Part shown: positions 1 to 8,275 of the stretch, piece by piece
How positions within the stretch are numbered: position 1 is the first letter of the stretch
Layout of the letters: each line of letters starts with the position of its first letter
NCBI GenBank assembly: GCA_050246995.1
Contig: JBFWVA010000001.1
Coordinates: forward strand, 248,001 to 312,000
DNA length: 64,000 nucleotides
DNA from: SHVO01 sp050246995
GTDB taxonomy: Bacteria > Pseudomonadota > Alphaproteobacteria > Rhodospirillales > Rhodospirillaceae
Direction: 5' to 3'
Made by a program: the position numbers and the translations under genes
The notes under the pieces: generated by a model
The model's database searches: none
The model's input: the letters and a program-made list of their open reading frames with translations, nothing else
Told to the model about the DNA's origin: nothing

Positions 1-909
1 CCCCACGTCATTCGCGTTCATCGCGCTAAACAGCGGCGCGATGTTTTTCGCCACGATGGTGTCGACATCCCAAAGCCACGCGATGCCCGCATGAGCGCGC
101 AGGAATTCATAGAAACGGATGTAGCGGACCGCATGGTAATAGGCGCGCGCCGCTTCGCCGTTGCGGCCGCTGTCTTCCGCCGTGACCTGATAGATGTGCC
201 CCGTGTAGGGTCTCAAGCGGGCCGATATCGCCGCGCCGGCCGCGCCGGCATCCATGATGTGCAGGGCGAGCTTCGCGCCGCCGCGCTGTGCGATGAACGA
301 GCCCAACAATTTATCGCCGTAGAGTTCGAAGTAGCGGCGGTCGCAGGCAACCCACACGATCTGCTCGCAAGGCTCCGCTCTTTCGACGAGCGTCCGGACA
401 GCGGGAAATTGACTGAACCCCCGGTCCGCCGCCGCGGGAAGGCCGGCGTGAAATGTCTTGTCGAACGTCGTGCAGGAGGTGAGATCTTCGACATTCTCGG
501 CGCGTAGAATGGCGTAAATGCGCTCCGCACCGCCGAGATCCCCGAGACCGACATAGGACTCGGCGAGCGCGATGGCCATGTTGGTGCTGCCGGTGCGTTG
601 AAGCGCGGCATCGGCCGCATCCCTGACAGCCTCCAATTCCTTGCGGGCGAAGGAGTAACCAAAATCCTTGAGGCTTGCGCCATGGGTCGCGGACAGCCCG
701 TGCGCCTGCCGCCCGCGGCTTTCGGTGATGGCCGCGATCAGCGACAAGAGTTCCACGCGCAACTCGTCGCCCTCGGGTGTGCGCACCAATCGTTCTTCAA
801 GCGCGGCGAGGGTTTCAGCCGGCCATTCCTGCGCAGCCGAGTGCGCGGCCGCAGCGAGAGCCTGCCCGGTCGTCTGGGCTATGCGTTGAATCGCCGCGTC
901 GCGTGTCAT
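1..909 (-). CDS. TPR / glycosyltransferase-like protein, 3' end outside window
   Basis: The reverse frame is open from an ATG at 909 to the window edge (303 codons, no stop), so the C-terminus is missing. The N-terminal half is helical, and the segment SYVGLGDLGGAERIYAIL near residues 103-120 looks like a TPR-type helix pair. The visible C-terminal half contains FELYGDKLLGSFIAQ and later WLWDVDTIVAKNIAPLF with a D281-V-D283 motif. Such an aspartate motif binds the metal and nucleotide sugar in GT-A transferases, so a sugar transferase role is inferred. The ATG overlaps the TGA of the downstream methyltransferase gene (ATGA, 906-909), which suggests translational coupling. The substrate is not recognisable. 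Confidence 0.72.
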   Translation of the reverse strand, partial: MTRDAAIQRIAQTTGQALAAAAHSAAQEWPAETLAALEERLVRTPEGDELRVELLSLIAAITESRGRQAHGLSATHGASLKDFGYSFARKELEAVRDAADAALQRTGSTNMAIALAESYVGLGDLGGAERIYAILRAENVEDLTSCTTFDKTFHAGLPAAADRGFSQFPAVRTLVERAEPCEQIVWVACDRRYFELYGDKLLGSFIAQRGGAKLALHIMDAGAAGAAISARLRPYTGHIYQVTAEDSGRNGEAARAYYHAVRYIRFYEFLRAHAGIAWLWDVDTIVAKNIAPLFSAMNANDVG

Positions 910-1619
910 TCGGGGCGCGGCTTCTCGAAGATCATGAGGTGCTGCCAGGGCAGCGTCGTACTGTTCACGCTGACGAACTTGAGGCCGAGCGGCTCGAGTT
1001 CCTTGCGCGCCTGTTCGACGGTCATTTTGTGCAGCGGCTTGATCGGCACGTTGGGGTCTTCGCCGCGATACTCCACGAGCGCCAGACGACCGCCGGGCTT
1101 CAAGGACCACACCATCGCCGTGGCCATTTCGCGCGGCAGCGCAAACTCGTGGTAGGCATCGACCAGCAACATCAAATCGACGGTGTTGGACGGCAGGCGC
1201 GGCGAAGCGATGCTGCCGTGTACCGGTTCAACGTTCCTGGTTTTGTTGGTTTTGATCCGTGCCCGAATGCGGTCGAGCATCTCCGGCTGCACGTCGACGG
1301 CGTAGACTTTGCCTTCGGGGACTTCGCCGGCAAGCCGGAACGTGAAATAGCCCGTGCCCGCGCCGATATCGGCGACGACGTCGGTCGGCTTTAGTTTGAG
1401 CAGGGGGATGAGACGCGCGGTGCCTTCCTCCTCGCCGCGCTCGCGCCGTTCCAGCCAATCTGCGCCTTCATGCCCCATGACGTAGGGGATATCGCGCCCC
1501 ATGTAGGACTTGCCGATACCTTCGAGTGTGAGCGGCGTGTTGCGATAGCCGTCCTCGGCCGCGCTTGCCATTCCGGCAATAACGAGCAGTGTGGCGCATG
1601 CGGTCGCAAACTTGTGCAT
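906..1619 (-). CDS. Exported class I SAM-dependent methyltransferase-fold protein
   Basis: This 237-residue protein begins with a signal peptide (MHKFATACATLLVIAGMASA, cleavage likely after ASA). It is followed by a class I methyltransferase fold: motif I VVADIGAGTGYF, then VYAVDVQPEML, and VDLMLLVDAYHEF in the later strands. The chosen ATG at 1619 has an AGGAGG stretch about ten bases upstream. A start at 1703 would run into the oxidoreductase gene and bury the signal peptide. It lies 31 bases after the molybdopterin oxidoreductase stop, so the two are probably co-transcribed. SAM is not expected in the periplasm, so either the enzyme acts unusually or the leader is a membrane anchor. The substrate is unknown. 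Confidence 0.85.
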   Translation of the reverse strand: MHKFATACATLLVIAGMASAAEDGYRNTPLTLEGIGKSYMGRDIPYVMGHEGADWLERRERGEEEGTARLIPLLKLKPTDVVADIGAGTGYFTFRLAGEVPEGKVYAVDVQPEMLDRIRARIKTNKTRNVEPVHGSIASPRLPSNTVDLMLLVDAYHEFALPREMATAMVWSLKPGGRLALVEYRGEDPNVPIKPLHKMTVEQARKELEPLGLKFVSVNSTTLPWQHLMIFEKPRPE

Positions 1620-1650
1620 CCGGAGCCTCCCTCCTGGAGAGGACAGGATA

Positions 1651-3759
1651 CTACGGGACCGCTGGTTCAGAAGCGGCCTTTTGGAGTGCGACACGATTGT
1701 CATGGAAGGCCGCTCCGCCGAAAGGCGCGATCTGGTCGGCGCCGGTCAGGGTGTTGATGCCCCTTCCGCCGACGTGGGCCGCGTTTGGCCATATGGATTC
1801 GGCGATGAGCACCCCACGGCGCACGCCGTCAAAGATGCGGGCATGGATGAGGACCGTGCCACGGGTGTTCGTGAGCTTCACCAGATCGCCATTCGCGACG
1901 CCGTAAAGCTCCGCATCGACGGGGTGGATCATGACCTCCGGCCGCTTTTCCTTGGCCTTGGAGGTCGGCGTTTCGGTGAAGGTGGAGTTGAGGAAGTTGC
2001 GCGACGGGCTGGTGGCCAAGCGGAACGGGTGCTCCTCGGTGGCGGTTTCGATGGCGCCCCAATGATCCGGGAACGCAGGGAGATCGCGCCACGGCCCCAT
2101 CGCGCCGTTGTTGGGCGTGGGGACCTTCGTCCAGTCGGGCTTCAAATGAAATTTGCCGTCCTGATGGGCAAAACCTTTCAGATAGTGCGCGTCCTCGAAC
2201 GGGGGCTGCGCGTCGATATGCGTCTCACGCTCGAGCACATCGAGGCCCTGCCAGCCTGAAATTTTCAGGGTTTCGTCGATGATTTCGCGCGGCGTCATGG
2301 CGAAGCCGCGATGTTCAGCGCCGACGCGCCGCGCGAGGTCACAAATGACGTCGTGGTTCGAGCGGCATTCCCCCGGCGCATCGACCAGCTTCGGGCCCAT
2401 CTGGAAGTATTGGTGCCCGCCGCCGGAATAGAGGTCGTCGTGTTCCATGAACATGGTGGCCGGGATGACGATATCGGCCATACGCGCGGTCTCGGTCATG
2501 AACTGCTCATGCACGCAGACAAAAAGGTCGTCGCGCGCGAAGCCCTTCTTCACGAGGTCCTGCTCGGGCGCAACGGTCACGGGATTGGTGTTCTGGATCA
2601 ACAGCGCCTTCACCGGGCCGCCGTGATAGAGCGCTTCCGCATCGCCCGTCAGCACGCGGCCGATCTGCGATTGATCGAGACGCCGCACCGATGCATCCAC
2701 GGCCTCATGCGCTTCGATGAGATGCTTGTTCCAGTGATAGATGGCGGTGTTGATGTGAAAGGCCCCGCCGCCTTCGTATTTCCACGCGCCGGTGACGGCC
2801 GCAATGCAGGAAGCGGCATGCATATTCACCGCGCCGTTGCGCTGGCGGGCGAAGCCGTAGCCGAGGCGGAAATAAGTACGCTTGTTCTCGCCGACCAGTT
2901 TGGCGAAGGCTTCGATCTCCTCGACCGAGAGCCCGGTGATCGCTGCGGCCCAGGCGGGACCGCGCGTCTTGAGGTGCGCTTCGAGTTCCTTCGGATGATC
3001 GGTGTACTGATGGAGATAGTCCCAGTCCGCGTGTCCGTCGCGGAACAACACATGCATCACCGCGCAGGCCAGGGCGCCGTCGGTGCCCGGCTTCACCAGA
3101 AGCGCCATATCGGCCTGCTTCATGGTGGGGTTCATATAGATGTCGACCGCGACCAGTTTCGCGCCGCGTTCCTTGCGCGCGCGGGCGACGTGGGTCATCA
3201 CGTTGACCTGGGTGTGCACCGGATTGGTGCCCCAGATCACGATGCAGTCGGAAACGCCCATCTCGCGCGGGTCGGGACCGGCGAGTTTACCCGCGCCGGC
3301 GACGAACCCGGCGTAGGCGCTGGCGGTGCAGATGGTGGAGTACTGGCCCGAATAGCGTTTGACGTGGCGCAGGCGGTTGATGCCGTCGCGCATCACGTAT
3401 CCCATCGTTCCCGCGTAGTAGTACGGCCACACGGATTGCGCGCCGAAGTCGCGTTCGGCTTCGACGAATTTACGCGCGACGGTCTCCATCGCTTCGTCCC
3501 AGGAAATTCGCTCGAACTGGCCGGAGCCTTTCGGCCCGACGCGCTTCATCGGGTAGAGCAGCCGGTCCGGGTGATGGATGCGCTCGGCATAGCGTGCGAC
3601 CTTCGCGCAGACGACACCGGCGGTGTATTTGTTGCTCTCGGCGCCGTGGACGCGGCCAATCTTCGCGCCTTCAATCACCTCGACATCGAGGGAGCAGGCG
3701 GACGGACAATCGTGGGGGCAGACCGACGGGCGGCGCTCGATTTTCAAAGCTTTATTCAT
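1651..3759 (-). CDS. Molybdopterin (bis-MGD) oxidoreductase, DMSO reductase superfamily
   Basis: This 702-residue protein has the superfamily layout: an N-terminal 4Fe-4S motif CPHDCPSAC with a later cysteine (GVVCAKVARY), the molybdopterin domain (SDCIVIWGTNPVHTQVNVM), and a C-terminal dinucleotide-binding domain ending in LTGADQIAPFGGAAFHDNRV. No twin-arginine signal is present, so it should work in the cytoplasm. No electron-transfer subunit lies beside it. The start at 3759 gives MNKALKIERRPSV; an ATG 27 bases upstream is also possible. The subfamily and substrate cannot be assigned; formate dehydrogenase-like or S/N-oxide reductase activity are both open. The modABC genes at 59817-61932 could supply the molybdenum. 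Confidence 0.93.
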   Translation of the reverse strand: MNKALKIERRPSVCPHDCPSACSLDVEVIEGAKIGRVHGAESNKYTAGVVCAKVARYAERIHHPDRLLYPMKRVGPKGSGQFERISWDEAMETVARKFVEAERDFGAQSVWPYYYAGTMGYVMRDGINRLRHVKRYSGQYSTICTASAYAGFVAGAGKLAGPDPREMGVSDCIVIWGTNPVHTQVNVMTHVARARKERGAKLVAVDIYMNPTMKQADMALLVKPGTDGALACAVMHVLFRDGHADWDYLHQYTDHPKELEAHLKTRGPAWAAAITGLSVEEIEAFAKLVGENKRTYFRLGYGFARQRNGAVNMHAASCIAAVTGAWKYEGGGAFHINTAIYHWNKHLIEAHEAVDASVRRLDQSQIGRVLTGDAEALYHGGPVKALLIQNTNPVTVAPEQDLVKKGFARDDLFVCVHEQFMTETARMADIVIPATMFMEHDDLYSGGGHQYFQMGPKLVDAPGECRSNHDVICDLARRVGAEHRGFAMTPREIIDETLKISGWQGLDVLERETHIDAQPPFEDAHYLKGFAHQDGKFHLKPDWTKVPTPNNGAMGPWRDLPAFPDHWGAIETATEEHPFRLATSPSRNFLNSTFTETPTSKAKEKRPEVMIHPVDAELYGVANGDLVKLTNTRGTVLIHARIFDGVRRGVLIAESIWPNAAHVGGRGINTLTGADQIAPFGGAAFHDNRVALQKAASEPAVP

Positions 3760-3805
3760 GAGGCCATGATGGGCGAGACGCCCCAAAATTGAAAGGCTGC
3801 GGGGG

Positions 3806-3835
3806 TTATCAATTCATCTGCCGTGCCTATATCAT
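3806..3835 (+). promoter_or_regulatory. Possible dmeF promoter in divergent intergenic region
   Basis: TTATCA at 3806-3811 is followed after 18 bases by TATCAT (3830-3835), or after 16 bases by TATATC. The site lies between the divergent oxidoreductase and dmeF starts, just after a G5 tract (3801-3805). G tracts occur in operators of RcnR/DmeR-type regulators, but no clear inverted repeat flanks this one and no dmeR gene is in the window. Confidence 0.3.
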
Positions 3836-3857
3836 AGGGAGACGACCCGGGAGCCAT

Positions 3858-4832
3858 ATGAAGGACGCAACCCACCCCTGCCGCGAACCCCATCGTTTAG
3901 CCATGGCGGACCAGAGCCGGAACGCCGGGCGCACGCGCCTGGTGCTGATCCTTACCGTGATCATGATGGCGGCGGAGATCGCCGCCGGGTCGATTTTCGG
4001 GTCAATGGCCCTACTGGCCGACGGATGGCACATGTCGACCCATGCGGCGGTGCTGGCCGTCGCGGTCTTCGCCTATTCCTACGCCCGACGCCACGCCGCG
4101 AATGCCGCCTACACCTTCGGCACGGGCAAGGTTGGCGACCTCGCGGCTTTCACCAGCGCTATTCTGCTCGGCGTCGTCGCCCTCATCATGGCCTATGAGT
4201 CCGCCGAACGCCTCGCGAACCCCGTGAACATCGCGTTCAGCGAAGCGATCGTAGTCGCGGTGATCGGGCTGATCGTGAACCTCGTAAGCGCCTGGCTGCT
4301 GAAAGACGACCACCCACACGCGCATGACCACTCACCAGATCACGGCCACGATCATGAAGAGCATGCGCATGAAGAGCATGCGCATCATCACGCTGAGCAT
4401 CACGCGCATAAGCGAGATCATAATCGCGAGGCGGCCTATGCCCATGTATTGGCCGACGCGTTGACCTCCGTATTCGCCATCGTCGCGCTGACCGCGGGAT
4501 TATTCTGGGGATTGAACTGGATGGACCCTGCGATGGGCGTCGTGGGCGCAGCCGTCATCGCGAGGTGGTCATGGTTGCTGATGAAGTCGTCAGGGCGCGT
4601 GCTTCTCGATGCGACCCCAACGGCTGCCACGGAGAGAGCCGTCCGCAAGGCGATCGAGAGCGATGGAGACGTCGAGATCGCCGACCTACACGTTTGGCGA
4701 ATAGCTCCAGGCCAACTCGCGGCGGTCTTGACCGTCGTTACACGGACGCCCAAACCCGCCGCGTACTACAAGGCGCGACTCGCCGGGATCACCGGGCTTA
4801 GCCATACAACAGTGGAAGTCGAAGCGGCTTAA
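3858..4832 (+). CDS. dmeF: CDF-family cobalt/nickel efflux protein DmeF
   Basis: This is a 324-residue cation diffusion facilitator. The N-terminal MKDATHPCREPHRLA and the SMALLADGWHMSTHAAVLAVA, FGTGKVGDLAAF and AYAHVLADALTSVFAI segments are typical of DmeF, which exports Co(II) and Ni(II) across the inner membrane. The paired HxxxD/DxxxD metal sites can be seen in transmembrane helices 2 and 5. A histidine-rich cytoplasmic loop (about residues 155-195) separates helices 4 and 5, and a C-terminal cytoplasmic domain follows. The ATG at 3858 has GGGAG six bases upstream; an earlier in-frame start would add an unrelated leader. The stop codon overlaps that of the convergent small membrane gene in TTAA. 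Confidence 0.93.
   Translation: MKDATHPCREPHRLAMADQSRNAGRTRLVLILTVIMMAAEIAAGSIFGSMALLADGWHMSTHAAVLAVAVFAYSYARRHAANAAYTFGTGKVGDLAAFTSAILLGVVALIMAYESAERLANPVNIAFSEAIVVAVIGLIVNLVSAWLLKDDHPHAHDHSPDHGHDHEEHAHEEHAHHHAEHHAHKRDHNREAAYAHVLADALTSVFAIVALTAGLFWGLNWMDPAMGVVGAAVIARWSWLLMKSSGRVLLDATPTAATERAVRKAIESDGDVEIADLHVWRIAPGQLAAVLTVVTRTPKPAAYYKARLAGITGLSHTTVEVEAA
4353..4382 (+). repeat. Two tandem 15-bp units in the DmeF histidine loop
   Basis: The unit CATGAAGAGCATGCG occurs twice in a row without mismatch (4353-4367 and 4368-4382). It encodes the repeated HEEHA segments of the metal-binding loop. Being a multiple of three, it can expand or contract without breaking the frame. Confidence 0.9.
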
Positions 4833-5098
4833 GGGCCGCGCTCGAGGGTGACGTCGTTCGGATCGTGATCGATCACGGTCGGATGACCCTGCTGCGGTGA
4901 AGGGCCGCGCCGCTGGTACTGCGCATTACGCAGGTCCACGGTGGTCCATTGGACCATGCCGCGTTTACGCAGCACCCAGAATAGGACCAGCACTACGGGA
5001 ATGAAGATGAGCGCAACGACGGCCGCATAAAAGAACAGCAGCACCAAGCCGATCAGCGCGGCCGCCAGAGCGGCGAGACGGAAAAGAAGCCCCAACAT
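4829..5098 (-). CDS. Small membrane protein of unknown function
   Basis: This 89-residue protein starts MLGLLFRLAALAAALIGLVLLFF and continues with a second hydrophobic stretch (VVALIFIPVVLVLFWVL), so two closely spaced membrane helices are predicted. A polar tail rich in R, Q and P follows (YQRRGPSPQQGH). No known domain is recognised. It lies 52 bases after the putative ceramide synthase on the same strand and may be the last gene of that operon. The start is uncertain because the frame is open to 5203, inside the upstream gene. The ATG at 5098 was chosen because it begins the hydrophobic helix and has AGAGGA just before it. Confidence 0.6.
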   Translation of the reverse strand: MLGLLFRLAALAAALIGLVLLFFYAAVVALIFIPVVLVLFWVLRKRGMVQWTTVDLRNAQYQRRGPSPQQGHPTVIDHDPNDVTLERGP

Positions 5099-5150
5099 TC
5101 CTCTGACGTAGGATGACCTCCGCCCACAATCAAGGCCTGTTACACAGGCC

Positions 5151-6302
5151 TTACGCCAAGGCCTTTTCGTACATCCGGTAAGTTTTATAAACCCGTCCGC
5201 CAATATCCTCGATGGAATGGCGGGTCTGACTGTTGTTCTCGAGCACCCAGCTCATTTCGCACACCGGCATGCGCAGCTTCAGCGACATGTCGCGCACGCG
5301 CCCGACCGTGAGCAGCGCCAGGACCGAGCCCATGGGTTTATTCTTGAACTCCGGCAGCACGCCCATGAACGGCACGCGCGTTCCAGAAGTAAAAGTGCGA
5401 CGGGTGAGAAGACGCCAGGCGAGCTTCGCCCAACCCGTCGGCCACAGGCGGCCCTTGAGGTCGCCGATCATCTCGTTGAGATCGGGCAACGCGACGCACA
5501 TGGCCTTGGGTTCGCCGTCGATGGTGGCGAAGGCCACAAGTTCGGGCACCAGGAGCGGCTTCATCTCGGACGCCATGTAAGCGACGTCGGCGTCGGTGAG
5601 CGGAATGAAGCCCCAATTGTCGGCCCAGGCGGCGTTGAAGATGCGCACGATGGTGGCGATTTCTTCATCGAAACGGCTGGTGTCCAGCGGCCGCACCGCG
5701 AGACGCTTGTCACGCTCGAGCGCGCGATTCAGCCACTTGATCTGTTTGAACGGCAGACCCGTGTCCATGGGCGTCAGGTACGCCAGCATGTCGATATTCT
5801 TGGTGAAGCCCGCCTTCTCCACCAGCGCACCGTAGTACGGCTGAGCGTGCCCCATGACCATGCGCGGCGGACAATTGAAGCCGTCGATCAAGAGGCCGGA
5901 TTCTTCATTGATATTGAAGCTGAAGGGGCCGAGGCAGCGGCGCATACCGCGATCCTTCAGCCACTGGCCGGCGGCGGCGAACAGGCCGTCCGCAATAGCT
6001 TGATCGTCGATGCTTTCGAAAAAGCCGAAGAAACCGGTGTCGTCCTTACGCAGCTCAAGATGCGTCTTGTCGACTTGCGCGGAGATGCGCCCGACAAGCT
6101 TACCGTTCTGTTCGGCGATCCAGTAGGCGGCCTCGCCGTGCTTGAACCAAGGGTTCTTCGTCTCGTTGAAGCGCATGCGCTCCATGAAATCGAGCGGCGC
6201 GATCCAATGCGGATCGTGGCCTTGGGTATGGTGCGGCACTTCGAGAAAGCGGCCGAGTTCGCGGCGGCCCGCGACGCGGCGAATGGTCAAAGCTTGAGAC
6301 AT
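5151..6302 (-). CDS. GNAT-like N-acyltransferase, probable bacterial ceramide synthase
   Basis: This 383-residue soluble protein has the fold of a large GNAT-type acyltransferase: an N-terminal half with FGFFESIDDQAIADGLFAAA and LGPFSFNINEESGLLIDGF, and a C-terminal half with AWADNWGFIPLTDADV. Proteins of this type include the Caulobacter ceramide synthase (CC_1154/CCNA_01212), which N-acylates the sphingoid base; I infer the same role from similarity as I remember it and from the neighbours. The locus also holds serine palmitoyltransferase, its carrier protein, a CerR-like reductase and an acyl-ACP synthetase. The ATG at 6302 has AGGGGG upstream. A generic annotation would be N-acetyltransferase. 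Alignment to CC_1154 would settle it. Confidence 0.8.
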   Translation of the reverse strand: MSQALTIRRVAGRRELGRFLEVPHHTQGHDPHWIAPLDFMERMRFNETKNPWFKHGEAAYWIAEQNGKLVGRISAQVDKTHLELRKDDTGFFGFFESIDDQAIADGLFAAAGQWLKDRGMRRCLGPFSFNINEESGLLIDGFNCPPRMVMGHAQPYYGALVEKAGFTKNIDMLAYLTPMDTGLPFKQIKWLNRALERDKRLAVRPLDTSRFDEEIATIVRIFNAAWADNWGFIPLTDADVAYMASEMKPLLVPELVAFATIDGEPKAMCVALPDLNEMIGDLKGRLWPTGWAKLAWRLLTRRTFTSGTRVPFMGVLPEFKNKPMGSVLALLTVGRVRDMSLKLRMPVCEMSWVLENNSQTRHSIEDIGGRVYKTYRMYEKALA

Positions 6303-6326
6303 GCGCCGGGCCCCCTGCCCTGCAGG

Positions 6327-7133
6327 TCAGCTGGCGGCGGCGGTGGAACTCGCTTCGCGCTTACGCTGGGTGGGATTGGTGTTGTACGGCCAGTTAGGAG
6401 TCAGGCGAGCCACGTACGGATAGGTTTTCGCGACATCTTCCGTGTAGCCGAGATTGAAGACCGTCGGCGAACGCGGCATGTCCTTGGCGCCTTCATAGAA
6501 CGTGCCGAGGCGGCGGTCCCACCACAAGTTCGTGATGCCGTAGTTGCCGTTCTCGTTGTGGAAGTGGTGCGCCATGTGGAACTTCTTCATCTTACGCACC
6601 CATTCCCACTTGGGCTGATAACCCAGGTGCTGAATGCAGTGGAAGTATTCGTAGACGCAGGTCTGGATCACGCCGCCGCACAAGGCCGCGAGAGCGCCGT
6701 ACCAGCCGGCGAGCAGATAGCCGACCGGCATGGTCGCGAGGGCAACGGTCGGCAGCGTGGTGTAGAGCGCGCCGAACAGCACTTTAAGATTATTGGGATC
6801 GCTGTGATGATCGTAATGGATGCGTTTCCACACGCCGGCGGTCAGCGGCGAGCGCCACATATGCTTACTGTGCAGCACATAGCGGTGCAGCACGTACCAG
6901 ACGACCGGATAGAGGAAGAACGCGACCAGGATGGACGCGAGCACGCCGAGGAAGGGCGCGCGGCCTTCGATCACCGCCGTAAGGGCGATACCGCCGGTGG
7001 TCAGCGCGACCACGATATAGGCGGCGATGGCATAATACTGGAAATAAGCCACCGTGAGCTCGCGCAGGCCCATACGATCAAGGTGGAATTCCTTATCGCT
7101 CCAGAACCCGATCTTGAATGCCGGTGTGCTCAA
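6327..7133 (-). CDS. Fatty acid hydroxylase / sterol desaturase family membrane protein
   Basis: This 268-residue integral membrane di-iron protein has the histidine boxes of the family: HRYVLHSKHMW, HYDHH, EYFHCIQH and HMAHHFHNENGNYG. Four or more hydrophobic segments surround them. The enzymes hydroxylate or desaturate lipid chains at the membrane. In this locus a ceramide acyl chain or sphingoid base is the likely substrate, which is inference. The start is TTG at 7133, preceded by AGGCGG at good spacing; no ATG is available before MGLRELTV at residue 21. It lies 24 bases upstream of the acyltransferase gene, so the two form a probable operon. Confidence 0.9.
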   Translation of the reverse strand: MSTPAFKIGFWSDKEFHLDRMGLRELTVAYFQYYAIAAYIVVALTTGGIALTAVIEGRAPFLGVLASILVAFFLYPVVWYVLHRYVLHSKHMWRSPLTAGVWKRIHYDHHSDPNNLKVLFGALYTTLPTVALATMPVGYLLAGWYGALAALCGGVIQTCVYEYFHCIQHLGYQPKWEWVRKMKKFHMAHHFHNENGNYGITNLWWDRRLGTFYEGAKDMPRSPTVFNLGYTEDVAKTYPYVARLTPNWPYNTNPTQRKREASSTAAAS

Positions 7134-7180
7134 AAAAGCCGCCTAAACCTTGAGGAATCTGAGCGCCTTATACCCCTGGA

Positions 7181-8257
7181 TCAGGTCCGCGCGCCAGTAT
7201 TCTCAAAGTTAAACACGATCCAGAAGCCCACGGTTGCGAAAAGGGCAATTGGCAGCCATGCGGCGACCGCAGGCGGCAGGGAGCCGAATTGACCCATAGC
7301 CAACAAGATGTTGTCGATGACCACGAACATGAAGCCAAAGGTGATGCCCCAGACCACGGCCATGACCGAGCTGCCCTGGCGGTGGTGGGCGAAAGCGGCG
7401 ATGCCGGCCAGGAGGGGCATTAAGGCCAAAGCCAAGGGGCCGGCGATCTTCTGCTGAATCCAGGTGGAATAGAAATAGCCGGGCCGGGAGCCCATCGAGG
7501 CCTCACCGACGTATTCCTGAAGCGCATTGAGCGATAATTGATTGGGCGCCTGATTGGCGAACCGCGCGAAATGCTCCGGCCGCATGTTCGTTTCCCAGGC
7601 CACCGGCGTCTCGGGCGGTACGGTGCCACCCACGCGGCGCGGCTCGAACGTCGACCACTTGCCGTTTTCCCAGAGGGCCAAGCGAATACTGATGATGTCG
7701 AGCACCTCGGCATTGTCGCCAAGGCGGAAGAGGCGCAGATCGCGCAACACTTCACCGCCGCGCTGGATCTTGCCGACGCGGATGATGGTGTTGGCTTCGG
7801 TGAGCCAGCTGTTCTCGCCGGTCACCGGCTCTTCCACGGTCGATTTGAAGCCGTTGTCGCGCCATTGCTCGAGTTCGGTATTGGCGTTCACGACCACACG
7901 GTCGGAGAAAACAAAGAGCATTATGGCGAACGCGAGGCCCACGGCGGAAAGCCCGCCGACAAGGCTGAGCACGGACCGCCCGGCCGCGCGCATGGCGATG
8001 ATTTCGCTGTTGGTGGCAAGAACCGCAAAGGCCGTGAGCGCGCCCAGAAGCGCGGCGAGCGGCGCAACGGTCTCGATCAGCGACGGCATGCGCAACACGA
8101 CATAGCGGAACAACGACGCCGCCGGGGGACCGCCGCCTTCGAGGACGACGTTGGCCTGCGCGAGCAGATCGAGTGTTTGTAGGAAGACGACGAGGCCGAA
8201 CAGAAGCGCGAGGAAGCGCACGACGAAAGACTTGATCAGATAACGGGAGAGCATCAT
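7181..8257 (-). CDS. lptG: LPS export permease LptG-family protein
   Basis: This 358-residue permease has the YjgP/YjgQ architecture: three N-terminal membrane helices (SRYLIKSFVVRFLALLFGLVVFLQTLDLL and on), a periplasmic beta-jellyroll middle, and three C-terminal helices (MAVVWGITFGFMFVVIDNILLAMG). LptG pairs with LptF and the ATPase LptB to extract lipid from the inner membrane and pass it to LptC/LptA. It follows lptF by 18 bases. The pair sits among sphingolipid genes and is separate from lptCAB at 24886-27274. It could therefore serve LPS, or be a paralogue for a sphingolipid. ATG at 8257 or 8254. Confidence 0.92.
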   Translation of the reverse strand: MMLSRYLIKSFVVRFLALLFGLVVFLQTLDLLAQANVVLEGGGPPAASLFRYVVLRMPSLIETVAPLAALLGALTAFAVLATNSEIIAMRAAGRSVLSLVGGLSAVGLAFAIMLFVFSDRVVVNANTELEQWRDNGFKSTVEEPVTGENSWLTEANTIIRVGKIQRGGEVLRDLRLFRLGDNAEVLDIISIRLALWENGKWSTFEPRRVGGTVPPETPVAWETNMRPEHFARFANQAPNQLSLNALQEYVGEASMGSRPGYFYSTWIQQKIAGPLALALMPLLAGIAAFAHHRQGSSVMAVVWGITFGFMFVVIDNILLAMGQFGSLPPAVAAWLPIALFATVGFWIVFNFENTGART

Positions 8258-8275
8258 GGGTGCGTCTCTTGTCCG

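Noticed and set aside
5217..7292. 691-codon forward frame across the acyltransferase and hydroxylase genes
   Set aside because: It spans two convincing reverse genes and their gap and shows only arginine/histidine-rich shadow composition.
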